Shown here piece after piece: positions 8,507-16,755 of a DNA stretch of 64,000 nucleotides; positions within the stretch are counted from its first letter, which is position 1; each line of letters opens with the position of its first letter. Both the position numbers and the translations under genes were made by a program. Source of the stretch: Natrinema zhouii (lineage in GTDB: Archaea > Halobacteriota > Halobacteria > Halobacteriales > Natrialbaceae). The notes under the pieces were generated by a model. That model did not search any database, was not told the origin of the DNA, and worked only from the letters and a program-made list of their open reading frames with translations. The DNA lies in assembly GCF_013456555.2 (NCBI RefSeq), contig NZ_CP084884.1, positions 124,001 through 188,000 on the forward strand. Reading direction: 5' to 3'.

Positions 8507-8834
8507 GGCATAAATCCACCAAACCTCTGTCCAGGTTTACTGAGAAACCCTTTTGTTGGGAGATGACCCCCGTTTCATGTGCTTCAACTGGAGATCTACG
8601 TGCGGAGGCAGGGGCGGGGCGCTGTAATTTTTTGGCCCAGTCCCCTTGGGGACACCCGCCAAGGGGGCTTTCGCGCGAAGCGCGAAGCGACCCCGCAGGC
8701 GTTGCGGTGCGATCGCGGTGCCGACCCCGTCTTCGAGCCGGTAGATACAACCAGATTTGTCTAAGCAGGGGTATTATTCAAGAATAGTTGATGAAAACAA
8801 GGGGAACGAAAGCGTTGCCACTATCGAGGCCGGT
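8507..8834. other. GC-rich hairpin-prone intergenic block
   Basis: After the 8.5 kb stop, composition switches abruptly from AT-rich to GC-rich. It contains a T-run (TTTTTTGG at about 8630) that could terminate the upstream gene, then a hairpin GTCCCC-TT-GGGGAC at about 8640-8653 and repeated GCGCGAAGC/GCGAAGC units near 8675-8690. No coding signature on either strand. Confidence 0.4.
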
Positions 8835-10446
8835 TCAACGATCGGCGACAGCGCCGATGAATCCGGTTTCAGTTCCGCCGCCGGGAGTCTTCCAAGTCAG
8901 TTCGGTACCGCGGAGGACTGTCGGATCGTTCCCTGACTTCGACTACTTCTCGAGGGCCTCACTGGCGATCGTTCCGAGGTTCTCGAAGCTATCCGCCTTT
9001 AGCTGGGAGAGAATCGTATCGATTCGCATCCGACGGGGCTCGCCCCGGTCGTCGAACTCGAGGTCAGCACCGTTCTTCGTGAGCCACTTCTGGAAGGGTG
9101 ACGACTCGGCGACGTGGCAGCTAAGCCCGTGAGGTGTTGCATCCGGTCGGCGTAGCTCTCGATCGCGTACTCGGCCGACTCAACGAGCGCTCGCAGTTCC
9201 TCACGGTACTTTCGGGCCCGGAACGATACGTTTGGTCGAGCTCGAGAACCTCACCAAAATCACTGATCGCCTAGTAGATCGTCGCGGGGTGTTTCCCCAG
9301 CTTGTCGGCGAGTCCGTCGATTGTCGAGCCGCCGTCCGTCGCAACCGTCTCGGTCACGTCGCGGGCGGTCTCGCCCATGTCCCGGAGCGTCGTCATCAAC
9401 AGGTGATGCGACTTCGCCTCGAGGCGCGGCGTTGGGTCTTCGTACGGTTCGACAAGATCGTCACGGACGACCGCGTCGAAGTGATCGTCAGCAATGTACA
9501 CGCCGTTTCCATCGGGTCCGAGCGGGATGTCTCCCCACTGGAGTGCGTTCAGCAGCGTCTCCTCGATCTGCTCGGTGACCGCGTGGCGATCGGCCCATGC
9601 CCATGCCTCGTTGTCGTTCATCGATTTGTTCACCAACACCTCCACTTTCGGGTGGTAGGACGGGTGATTCTTCGAAACCGCGTCCGGGTTCTTCAGCTGG
9701 TAGATCTCGAACTTTCGTCCGTAGGTGTCCCGGTAGGAGTTCGCCAGCCGATGCCGGGTCGAGAAACAGCCGGTTCTGGTGATTGATCGCCTCCTTGTTG
9801 TTGATATGGAGTTCAGCCTTCACTCCCTCGAGGTCGGACAGGTAGTGCGCGACCTTCTGCAGCACACCGGCCGACGAGAGTCTTTCCGCCCACTTGCGAC
9901 GGATTCGAACGTACCGCTCGTACGCCCACATCCGGCTTGCTTCGTGCGGCTCGGCTCGGAAGTAGTCAGGATGAATCCGCCGTTGGCGTGGTCGAACACG
10001 GCCGCGAAAAACTCCGGCAGCAGCTCGAGGCCACGGTCGGGTTCAATGTTACTCGTGTGGAACTCGACGTCGACGCCGTCGACCTTGCCGATCTGATTTT
10101 CCCACGGGAGCTGCAACCGCTTGCCGCTCTCCCAGTGGCGCATATTCGGGAACCGCGAGTCGATGTTGTACGACGCCTTCCGCTCGCCGCGCCCATGACC
10201 CACGATATCCCACTCGTAGAGCCGTTCGGCGTTGATCCCGTTCGGCAGTCACGGCGCGAACCCGGACTTGCTATACCAGATCTCTAGGTGCCAGGGCTCG
10301 CCGTCGACCTCGATATCGATCTCGAGGTACCCCTCGAAGGGCGGCCCGAGCATCACCGGCGACAGCGCATCGTACGGCCCGCGGCCTCAGTCAGGCCATT
10401 TCCAGCTCCCCTCGATCTCGTGCGGTGCCGTCTCGACCTGCGACAC
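8835..10446 (-). pseudogene. Shattered DUF7845-type plasmid/virus gene
   Basis: Read on the minus strand from a GTG at 10444-10446 (VSQVETAPHEIEGSWKWPD), a roughly 500-residue protein can be pieced together: in-frame TGA codons follow SWKWPD and GFAP; GHGRGERKASYNID and KVDGVDVEFHTSNIEPD are intact; a frameshift precedes the YERYVRIRRKWAERL block; another follows SAGELLPG; the EEDHFDA-like block (VYIADDHFDAVVRDDLVEPY) and ETVATDGGSTIDGLADKLGK follow; a TAG follows ATIY; the C-terminus is in two further frames (SFRARKYREELRALVESAEY; RIDTILSQLKADSFENLGT). The order matches a family commonly seen in integrated haloarchaeal plasmids and viruses, which I recall as DUF7845. With three stops and at least three frameshifts it is certainly dead. 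Confidence 0.7.
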
Positions 10447-10448
10447 CG

Positions 10449-10781
10449 CTACTCACCTCGCTCGCGTTCGCTCTCGAGCAAGCCGGAGAGCACCGCCACA
10501 GGATTCCACCACGTTGCACCCTCGCATGGATAGCAGACGTGCTTGAACGACGTACAGTCCGTTGCTTCGAGCGTCACGGAGTTGGCCTCGGGAGATTGGT
10601 CCATCTCTTCGAGGCTGGCACGCTTGACGTGCGTCCGCCCACACCTCACGCAGACCGCGTCGACGGGGATGCCGAACCGACCGGCTACCGGGCTCGCTAA
10701 CCCGGCCTCGAGGTCGCGGCCGTCTCGATCGGCATCACCGCTGGCCTTCGGACTCTCGAGTTCCGATGCTCGAGAACTCAT
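10449..10781 (-). CDS. Small zinc-finger protein of an integrated-element operon
   Basis: 110 residues. Two cysteine pairs, CVRCGRTH around residue 45 and HVCYPCEG around residue 82, suggest a zinc ribbon. The acidic, low-complexity N-terminus (SSRASELESPKASGDADRDG) is probably disordered. Its ATG overlaps the TGA of the 29-residue ORF upstream, and its TAG lies two bases before the start of the DUF7845-type pseudogene, so the three were one operon. Function unknown; the larger partner is dead, so this protein may be relictual. Confidence 0.55.
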   Translation of the reverse strand: MSSRASELESPKASGDADRDGRDLEAGLASPVAGRFGIPVDAVCVRCGRTHVKRASLEEMDQSPEANSVTLEATDCTSFKHVCYPCEGATWWNPVAVLSGLLESERERGE

Positions 10782-10867
10782 AACGGCCCCTCACGTGCGT
10801 CGCGAACTGCGCGCGTACAGTCAGGACAGATCCGGCGGAGCGTGTCGATGCGATCGCCAGCGCTCAC
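10778..10867 (-). CDS. 29-residue zinc-motif microprotein
   Basis: Begins at GTG (10865-10867): VSAGDRIDTLRRICPDCTRA then VRDAREGPL. It has a CPDC motif and ends in TTATGAG, where its TGA overlaps the next gene's ATG. The overlap and the Cys pair argue for a real cistron despite its length. A competing reading from an ATG at about 10894 goes out of frame and stops, so the operon's 5' end may itself be damaged. Confidence 0.45.
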   Translation of the reverse strand: MSAGDRIDTLRRICPDCTRAVRDAREGPL

Positions 10868-10979
10868 ACTTGTCGGATTCGACGAGGCGATTCATCGCGA
10901 ACCACCGTCCTCGCAATCAGTGTCCGTGTGTAGTGATCGGCCAAAATAGTGGGGCCGGTAACTGAAGCGGGCGGAAACC

Positions 10980-11147
10980 ATGATTATGATCTGGGTGAAC
11001 CAAATGGTCGATCCCGAGCGGATCGTAGCCGTTTGTGACCGTTGCGGATCAGCGTACGCCGCAAAGGTATTACTATCAGGCAAAATCCGCCCAATAGGGA
11101 CCGATATCTGCTCCTGCGGGCATAGGAAGTTTCCGAGACTACCATAA
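10980..11147 (+). CDS. 55-residue zinc-ribbon protein
   Basis: ATG at 10980 opens MIMIWVNQMVDPERIVAVCD, continuing RCGSAYAAKVLLSG, then TDICSCGHRKF. The paired CDRCG and CSCGH motifs about 30 residues apart are typical of small haloarchaeal zinc ribbons. An alternative start is the internal ATG giving MVDPERI. It stands alone between decayed genes. Partner and role unknown. Confidence 0.5.
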   Translation: MIMIWVNQMVDPERIVAVCDRCGSAYAAKVLLSGKIRPIGTDICSCGHRKFPRLP

Positions 11148-11297
11148 TCAGTACCGCTCGAGGAGTGTCCGCTGTCGGCGCGAAACTCTCTGTCCCCGAG
11201 AGCGCGACGAACATCCTCGTCAGTCGCTTGATGGGCCGGATGGACTATGGGCGTCTGACTCCTGACATCGTACAGACGATTCGCCGGAACGAACCCG

Positions 11298-11528
11298 CTA
11301 CACATCGGTCTCACCGCCATGACGGCCGGGTGATGTCTCCGGGTCCAGGTTCGAAACGTCGACGCCAGCTGCAGAGCCGCGACTCAGTCGAGTGTATGTA
11401 TCGCAGTCACCACAGCGGTGGGCGCGATCGTCGTCGTCACCGAAGACGCGGCGGAACCGGTCGATGATATGGGCACCCCAATGATTACAGGTCGAATTGT
11501 CGACCGACGGCCACGGTGCGACCGTCAT
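11298..11528 (-). CDS. Degenerate DUF7563-type zinc-finger protein
   Basis: 76 residues with STCNHWGAHIIDRFRRVFGD and RCGDC. The family pattern, intact in the copy at 24155-24319, is CxxCGAHV...RVF...CPNC; here the second cysteine is replaced by Trp (CNHW). The expected ATG directly before STC is ATT, so translation would need the upstream ATG and add about 11 residues. Loss of a zinc ligand and of the normal start suggest a decaying copy. Confidence 0.5.
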   Translation of the reverse strand: MTVAPWPSVDNSTCNHWGAHIIDRFRRVFGDDDDRAHRCGDCDTYTRLSRGSAAGVDVSNLDPETSPGRHGGETDV

Positions 11529-11703
11529 GCCGACCGCCTCGTTTCGGCTACTAATTTCGCAGGACAGCGATGACCCGGAACCAGTGACTGGTTCGGTTCA
11601 GGTTCAGGCAGGGGAATTCGGAAACAGAAAAGTTGCACTTCGAGTGGTTCATGGCCCGATTATCGGCCGAATCCGTTTCGGCTACGCTTCAGGTTTTTGC
11701 GGA

Positions 11704-11809
11704 TGGGCCCTGACGGATTCGAACCATCGACCACTCGGTGTCTCACACGATCTCACGAGTCAGATTGTGTTATGAGCCGAGCGCTCTAACCAGACTGAGC
11801 TAAGGGCCC
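11704..11809 (-). tRNA. tRNA with CAT anticodon and an intron (elongator Met or Ile2)
   Basis: A 106-base minus-strand gene. The acceptor stem is a perfect 7 bp (GGGCCCT/AGGGCCC) with discriminator A and no encoded CCA. The D-arm (GCTC...GAGC), anticodon stem CTCGG/CCGAG and T-arm (GATGG-TTCGAAT-CCGTC) all fold. The anticodon loop reads CTCATAA, with CAT at 11772-11774. About 31 extra bases between A37 and the 3' half of the anticodon arm form an intron at the canonical archaeal position, itself hairpin-prone (CACA...TGTG). Introns are known in haloarchaeal elongator tRNA-Met; whether this is Met or the Ile2 species read after C34 modification cannot be settled here. Confidence 0.9.
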
Positions 11810-12175
11810 GTATATCGGATGAGAGTAGAACATATCATAGTTGTTCTCATTTGAAAGGCCAGGCCTGTTCTTCGCGAGCCACTTATGTAAAGGCAACCAC
11901 TCAATCATCTGATTGATTCGAGATAATGCTGTGGAACACCCATATTGGATTGGTCGGGCACGGCATTGTGTGTGGGTGAGAGTGTTGCAGTAGACCAGCA
12001 CGTTAACCGGCCAGAATCCACTGCCGATATTCTGAGATTCGAATACAACGGTGCTGGCCGTCGGGCCAGCGCGCCAATGCGTAGGGGGCCGGTGTTGCCG
12101 GCCCGGCCGTAAGACCGTATTATCCCACGCGACGGTTACAACTCGAGCGCGATAACTCTAGTCGTCTAGCTCATC
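11810..12175. other. Intergenic block with two GC-rich hairpins
   Basis: Contains GCTGGCC-GTCG-GGCCAGC near 12051-12067 and GGCCGG-TGTTG-CCGGCC near 12087-12105, 20 bases apart. Between the tRNA and these is AT-rich DNA without coding signal. The hairpins lie about 80 bases before the frame of the Orc1/Cdc6 remnant. They could be a terminator pair, a structured RNA or part of a decayed replication locus; nothing in the sequence decides. Confidence 0.4.
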
Positions 12176-12952
12176 ATGAATCGTCTCGCGAATATAACTC
12201 TCGAAGCCGAATACCGACGCCTCGGGTACGTCCGATTACAGCCAATGTGCCGCCTCGAGAACAGATCGATAGACGGGCCTATAGACCACGCGCGTGAGAA
12301 ACACTGCCCACTACTGAACCGTCCTCAGACTCCGCGCCGCATCCGTCGAAACGACGATATCTCGCTTCGAAAGCCGAACCCTGCCACCGGCCACGTTGTC
12401 AATCAACGCGTTAGTCCCTTGAGATCGTCCCGATTTCGATCCTCTCGAAGCGTGAGTGTCGCTTTCCCCGCGTGTTCGGTCGCCCGATTCTCGAGAAAAC
12501 GCGCGAGTGTCGGCGTCGAACCCGGCGTGATCGGTGGCAGCGAGCTCGAGTACATTGCCCGGTGTTCGGATTCAGATGCTCGCGACGCGATCGCGTTGCT
12601 CCATCACAGCGTCCGGAATACCGCAAACGGCTCGGCCGACCGAGTCACGGGGGCTGTGATCGACGACTCGAAACCCGACGCGGACCAGGCCGTGGTTCGA
12701 TCCCGACTCTCGGATCTATCTTGTGACCAGCGACTCGTACTCGAGGTCATGGCGGATGTCCATCCGGCGACAAGCGGTGGAGTGTATGAGGCGTATTGTG
12801 AGCATGCCGATAACCCAGTCCACGATCGAACGCTGCGTGGGTGGCTTCCGGAACTCGAGCGCTATGAGTTGATCGTGAAATCCGGGTCGGAGTACGAACC
12901 CATCTACGAGGTTCGGGAGATCGCATTGAAAGAACTCGAAATTATGGTATAG
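12176..12952 (+). pseudogene. C-terminal remnant of an Orc1/Cdc6-like replication initiator
   Basis: The frame's last 140 residues resemble domains II-III of archaeal Orc1/Cdc6: EPGVIGGSELEYIARCSDSD then ARDAIALLHHSVRNTA (sensor-2/lid region), then SCDQRLVLEVMADVHPATSG and a winged helix ending RTLRGWLPELERYELIVKSG. The upstream part lacks Walker A and B motifs and is Arg-rich, non-acidic sequence untypical of this proteome, so the AAA+ domain is lost or unrecognisable. A PadR gene follows convergently. This looks like the relic of a plasmid replication gene. Start codon not determinable. Confidence 0.55.
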
Positions 12953-12996
12953 ACGCGGGTTAGGAGACGTCTATTGGCCCATTGGTTGATCGTCTG

Positions 12997-13284
12997 CTAC
13001 TCTGATAGTAGCTCGCCCACGTACTGGTCTTCCCAGTCCCGACGCGCCTTGATCTCGCGGCGGCCACGAGCCGTGAGCGTATAGACGTTCGTCCGTCGAT
13101 CAGCTTCGCCTTTCTCGACGAGGCCCTTATCGACGAGTGTATCGAGATTTGGATAGAGCCGGCCATGGTGGATCTCGCCTTCGTAGTACTGCTCGAGTTC
13201 GGTTTTGAGTGCGAGTCCGTGTGGTTCGTCCTGGCCGGCGATCGTGTACAGCAGGTCACGCTGGAAGCCCGTTAAATCGTACAT
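12997..13284 (-). CDS. PadR-family transcriptional regulator (copy 1)
   Basis: 95 residues from MYDLTGFQRDLLYTIAG; the winged helix includes IHHGRLYPNLDTLVDKGLVE and RRTNVYTLTARGRREIKAR. These are typical of the short haloarchaeal PadR proteins that bind DNA as dimers. Start at 13284 rather than 13305: a TATA-like TTATATCTT lies about 30 bases before this ATG with no Shine-Dalgarno, as expected for a leaderless transcript. A near-identical paralogue lies at 34054-34341. It ends against the Orc1/Cdc6 remnant. Target unknown. Confidence 0.85.
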   Translation of the reverse strand: MYDLTGFQRDLLYTIAGQDEPHGLALKTELEQYYEGEIHHGRLYPNLDTLVDKGLVEKGEADRRTNVYTLTARGRREIKARRDWEDQYVGELLSE

Positions 13285-13372
13285 ATTTGTTCTGTGTTCT
13301 ATCAAGATATAAGAGTGTCGAAAACAGCATCGGGAACGGCTATGGGAGGTGATTTAGACGATGCCGGATTTG

Positions 13373-13624
13373 TCAGTTTTCATCATCTATATCGTCTTTT
13401 AGCTCGCTCGCGTCGAGATCGTCCCACGCACCCTCCTGTTCCCAGTCGACGATCGGCGTTGGTTCCATCCTCGAGCGGTCGCGTATTTTGTCCGTGTATT
13501 CGAATCGCTCTCGAGGATACTCAGTGAGATCGGTCAGGACCAATGTTGCAACTAACGCCTCGAAGTCACTCGATGAACATGCTTCGTGGATCGTCTCTGC
13601 AACCGTCACGTCAGCAGTTGGCAT
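13373..13624 (-). CDS. Hypothetical acidic haloarchaeal protein
   Basis: 83 residues if started at MPTADVTVAETIHEACSSSD. The frame extends upstream to 13717, but that part (LLLRTRYYPPNLCLCLFV) is unlike the proteome and lies in the adjoining IS-end sequence. The C-terminus is strongly acidic (WDDLDASELKDDIDDEN). The middle (FEALVATLVLTDLTEYP) is helical. I do not recognise a family. A TATA-like GTTTATG about 30 bases upstream of this start suggests leaderless transcription. Confidence 0.5.
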   Translation of the reverse strand: MPTADVTVAETIHEACSSSDFEALVATLVLTDLTEYPRERFEYTDKIRDRSRMEPTPIVDWEQEGAWDDLDASELKDDIDDEN

Positions 13625-13691
13625 ATGGTAAGGCAGTATAACGAACAGGCATAAACATAGGTTTGGAGGATAATATCTCGTTCTAAGAAGT

Positions 13692-13766
13692 AGCTCTGTC
13701 GAAATCCTATTCTTCATATGTATTTTAGCGTGAAACGCACGCTCAGTACAGTTGCTTATAGACCAC
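13692..13766 (+). mobile_element. Solo left-end remnant of the 24.6 kb IS6-type unit
   Basis: About 75 bases here match the left end of the kinase-bearing unit at 24624-24700: AGCTCTGTCGAAATCC, ATTCTTCATATGTATTTTAG, CGTGAAACGCACGCTCAGTA, TGCTTATAGACCA, differing at scattered positions. No matching right end or transposase is nearby, so it is a leftover or an internal-deletion derivative. It lies just upstream of the 83-residue ORF. Confidence 0.55.
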
Positions 13767-13830
13767 TGGTTATTCTCTCAGAAGATCTTGGTGTTTAGAA
13801 GAGTGTTCTGAACGAAGCTAGAAGCTACAT

Positions 13831-14664
13831 TCAGACTCGGAACCGCACCTCAATCTCGTCTGGTCCTGTGACAGAGATACTGTCGTTCGTCTCAGTTACC
13901 GTATACTGGCTGTCCGCGGTTCGGTCTTGGATCATGTCAAGTGCCTCTGTTTCAGGAAGGACCACTTCGAACCAAGACAACCCTTTGCCGCCGACTGGCC
14001 TAGACCGATGGTTCCACGTGTTTGCCCCGAGATGGTGGTGATATCCGCCAGCACCGATGAACAGTGCGTCTGGCATTTCCGTTTGGACTTCGAACCTGAT
14101 GGTGTCCACATAGAACTCGCTGAATGCCTCTAGCGAGGATACTTCAAGGTGAACATGCCCTATGTCCGTTCCAGCAGGGAGCCCGGAGTTACCTTCGGCA
14201 GCAGCGTCCACCGGGTCAAGGTCAAGGCGATACGTGCCCATACGAATACACCCGTTGCCGCCGCGAGGCCAGTCCTCACGCGGATAGTCTCGGTAAATCT
14301 CGATTCCGTTGCCCTCCGGGTCAGTACAGTACAGCGCCTCACTCACGCCATGGTCGGACGCGCCATCGAGGTGCCAGCGTTCCCTGATCCGAGCCAACGC
14401 ATCACCCAGCGCGGCGCGTGAGGGGACTCTGAACGCGTTGTGGAAGAGTCCCGCTCCCGACTGGTGTCGGGAGAGTGCATCTGGGTCGTGTTCTAGTACG
14501 AGCAGTGGAGTCTCCTCGACATCGAGAACGGCTGTCGTGTCGGAGCGGCTGAGCATGGTGAGCCCGACAACAGATTGGTAGAAGTCGGACATCTCTGTGA
14601 GCTCCGAGACGCGGAGGGCTGTCTGTCCGATACGTGTTTCCGGTGGAAGTACGTCCGTATTCAT
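13831..14664 (-). CDS. Two-domain VOC protein, CatE-like ring-cleavage dioxygenase
   Basis: 277 residues with two vicinal-oxygen-chelate domains. Domain 1 opens GQTALRVSELTEMSDFYQSV, and domain 2 GHVHLEVSSLEAFSEFYVDT. Candidate metal ligands are His in GHVHLEV and Glu in GIEIYRD. YHHHLGANTWNHRS matches the active-site signature of Bacillus CatE/YwbC-type catechol 2,3-dioxygenases. Substrate unknown: catechol-like compounds are likely from family knowledge. The DoxX-like and BASS-transporter genes follow upstream on the same strand, so a quinone/aromatic stress module is plausible. Confidence 0.8.
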   Translation of the reverse strand: MNTDVLPPETRIGQTALRVSELTEMSDFYQSVVGLTMLSRSDTTAVLDVEETPLLVLEHDPDALSRHQSGAGLFHNAFRVPSRAALGDALARIRERWHLDGASDHGVSEALYCTDPEGNGIEIYRDYPREDWPRGGNGCIRMGTYRLDLDPVDAAAEGNSGLPAGTDIGHVHLEVSSLEAFSEFYVDTIRFEVQTEMPDALFIGAGGYHHHLGANTWNHRSRPVGGKGLSWFEVVLPETEALDMIQDRTADSQYTVTETNDSISVTGPDEIEVRFRV

Positions 14665-14725
14665 TGGATTCAGTAAAATAAATGTGAGCGCTGCTTATCC
14701 GTCTGTGGCCCGCGATTGAGACGAA

Positions 14726-15118
14726 TCAGCGGAACCATCTTTTGTGGTTGGATAGCATGTGTTCGATTGAGAGTGCACCAGGGCCACTCAGAGCAAGCGC
14801 TAGTACAATCAAGGCGAGCGTGAGCGTCAATTCGATACCATTACTCGTGGCTGGATACCCGTTGGGAAGGTGATATAGTCTTGTCACGACGAGCATATCG
14901 ATGGCAATTGCTGCGCTTGCGATTCGAACGGCCAAGCCGGCCAGCAACAAGATGCCGCCAACAAGTTTGAGGAGACCGATGCCCCACGCTGCAACCGTGG
15001 GAAGCGGAACTTCGAGGCTCGCCAAGAAGCCTGCGAAGCCCGAGATACCCATTGGTTTCGGCCCGATTACGAACACTTGCTGTGGGTCAGGTCTGCTCCG
15101 ACTGGCCATCATCGCCAC
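14726..15118 (-). CDS. DoxX-family membrane protein, short at the N-terminus
   Basis: 130 residues. The core GISGFAGFLASLEVPLPTVA, WGIGLLKLVGGILLLAGLAV, and later IELTLTLALIVLALALSGPG are DoxX-type membrane segments. Usual family members have a first membrane helix before the GFAGFLASLG block; here it is replaced by a polar stretch (SRSRPDPQQVFVIGPKP). The ATG overlaps the end of the BASS transporter gene, suggesting translational coupling. DoxX proteins are linked to quinone redox or thiosulfate/sulfhydryl chemistry; the role here is not shown. Confidence 0.75.
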   Translation of the reverse strand: MAMMASRSRPDPQQVFVIGPKPMGISGFAGFLASLEVPLPTVAAWGIGLLKLVGGILLLAGLAVRIASAAIAIDMLVVTRLYHLPNGYPATSNGIELTLTLALIVLALALSGPGALSIEHMLSNHKRWFR

Positions 15119-15942
15119 ACACCCGCGATTAGTCCGGACCCAACGACGCCGATGAACGAGAACGCAAGGACCGTCGTGAGGACGTTCGGATCCGAGAACC
15201 CGGTCGTCGCGATGAACAACGCGATCGCCGCGTTTCGGGCGGCAGTCGTCGTCGCCAACACCTCTCGGGTTGCTCGTGCTGGTCCACCGAGGCCGTACCC
15301 GAGTAGTAATGACGCGCCTACAGCGACGGCGGAGAGCCCGAGTGTTCCTGTCCCGAGGAGGGACACCATACTGTCGCTGTAGACGATCACTAGCAGTATG
15401 ATTAGCCCGACGAACGTGTAATCGGAGAGTCGCTGAACAGAGGGATACAGCCGGTCTGCAAGCGCCGGAACAACGAACGACATCCCGAGCCCGAGCAGTA
15501 GCGGAACCAGTTGAATGCCCAGAACCATCCGTCCGATTGCGAACGGATCGACGGCGACATCGCCAGGGAGCAGCAGCAACAGGGAGACGGGAATCGTCAC
15601 GACCGAGAGCATACAGAGGATTGCCATAAGGCCGCTCGCGAACGCCACGTCACTGTCAGAAACCTCTGCGAGCTTCGGACCGAACGGTGCGCCGGGCGAG
15701 ACCGCAAGCAGCACGATCCCGGCTGCGAACCCAGTCTCCACTGAGACCGTCCGAACGAGGAGATAAGCAATCAGCGGGACCATGACAAGGTTCACCGCTA
15801 AGGAGTTTGCCAGCAGCCGTCGCTTCCGGAGTGCATTGACGAGTTGGCTGGCGGATAGTTTCACCCCCATAGAGAACATTGTCGAGAGTACGAAGACCGT
15901 CGTCACGGACTCGACGACCTCCTGTCCGGATGGCACTATCAT
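15109..15942 (-). CDS. Bile acid:sodium symporter (BASS) family transporter
   Basis: 277 hydrophobic residues with eight to nine membrane spans. FSMGVKLSASQLVNALRKRR near the start and the substrate-site-like block (LLAVSPGAPFGPKLAEVSDS) are typical of BASS/SBF proteins, and the C-terminal ATTTAARNAAIALFIATTGF matches the second crossover region. Members import organic acids with sodium. Overlap with the DoxX gene suggests one operon with the VOC protein. Substrate unknown. Confidence 0.8.
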   Translation of the reverse strand: MIVPSGQEVVESVTTVFVLSTMFSMGVKLSASQLVNALRKRRLLANSLAVNLVMVPLIAYLLVRTVSVETGFAAGIVLLAVSPGAPFGPKLAEVSDSDVAFASGLMAILCMLSVVTIPVSLLLLLPGDVAVDPFAIGRMVLGIQLVPLLLGLGMSFVVPALADRLYPSVQRLSDYTFVGLIILLVIVYSDSMVSLLGTGTLGLSAVAVGASLLLGYGLGGPARATREVLATTTAARNAAIALFIATTGFSDPNVLTTVLAFSFIGVVGSGLIAGVWR

Positions 15943-16257
15943 TTCTTGTCGTCCTTAGATGTGGTTTGAATTTCGCTCATTTGCCTGCTGTGGTTTCAGA
16001 TGTTTCTGGTACCAATTAATTTCCCTACTATACACCATAGCGGGTGTGTTGTAACGCTAGGACAGCTGTGGGACATACGGTCTGGTCACGACGGGGGCTT
16101 GCGACAAAGCCATGATCCGAAACGTCGACCTCGTCTGTTCGGACTGTAGGTGAGATCGGCAACACGGTTCATGGCTAATTGGCGAGCAGGTGTAGCACGA
16201 CAATGCATCCGCTCTGTGGCGTTGTTCGACCCCGGAGAGAGGTAGAGGATTTGTAAG
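15943..16257. other. Intergenic region ending in leader motif A
   Basis: About 270 bases without recognisable coding signal followed by the repeated leader (see 16216). TATA-like ACTATACACC at about 16027 lies far upstream. Short minus-strand frames overlap the motif and are not credible. Confidence 0.4.
16216..16248 (+). promoter_or_regulatory. Repeated hairpin leader, copy A
   Basis: GTGGCGTTGTTCGACCCC then GGAGAGAGGTAGAGG, ending 9 bases before the ATG at 16258. The arm pairing is weaker than in other copies, but the upstream GTNGYGTTGTTC block and position are the same. Confidence 0.6.
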
Positions 16258-16725
16258 ATGTCGATACACGAATTGATCAGTCGATCAGCGACCACACAGG
16301 CATTCGAGACGTCGGTGAGTATTGACGCACGGTTTGGCACGTGGGACTGCAAACAAGGCAGCGTCCGTGCGTGGGCACTGGGCCGGCGACAGTGTGTGCT
16401 CTCGTTGGTCCGGTTCATCGCGGACGAGGGTGACGAGATAGGATTCTCGACGCCAGTAGAAGTGATGATTGCACCGACGACGTCGTACCAGCCATCCTTG
16501 AGCTGGCACGATCACTTCACCGGCACGTACCAAGTGGCCGTCTACCCGAACATGAATCCAGACTGGGGATCGGTCGAAGCTGAAGTCTCAACGCTCGAGG
16601 AAGCACTCGAAGTCGCAGAAACCGTCTGTAGTGACCTCGAGGAGGAATACGATCTGTTGACGGACGACGAGCGAGAGAACGGCGAGGTCGCCCTTTCGTC
16701 GCGGGGACCAAAGCCGATCGTCTAA
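16258..16725 (+). CDS. Hypothetical protein under the shared leader
   Basis: 155 residues beginning MSIHELISRSATTQAFETSV. The C-terminal half is acidic and helical (SVEAEVSTLEEALEVAETVC, SDLEEEYDLLTDDEREN). The middle (TSYQPSLSWHDHFTGTYQVA) may form a small beta domain. No catalytic motif or family recognised. The start follows the leader hairpin at the standard distance, which supports it. Neighbours are other leader-bearing small genes. Confidence 0.6.
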   Translation: MSIHELISRSATTQAFETSVSIDARFGTWDCKQGSVRAWALGRRQCVLSLVRFIADEGDEIGFSTPVEVMIAPTTSYQPSLSWHDHFTGTYQVAVYPNMNPDWGSVEAEVSTLEEALEVAETVCSDLEEEYDLLTDDERENGEVALSSRGPKPIV

Positions 16726-16755
16726 GCCAACAGCCTCGCAACGAACGCACAGCCG

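Noticed and set aside
8835..10446. TGA read as sense codon (recoding) in the DUF7845-type gene
   Set aside because: The same gene also has a TAG and several frameshifts, so decay explains the stops better.
11704..11809. tRNA 3' end as an attachment site with a duplicate in the window
   Set aside because: I searched by eye for GGGCCCTGACGG and TTCGAATCCGTC elsewhere and found no second copy.
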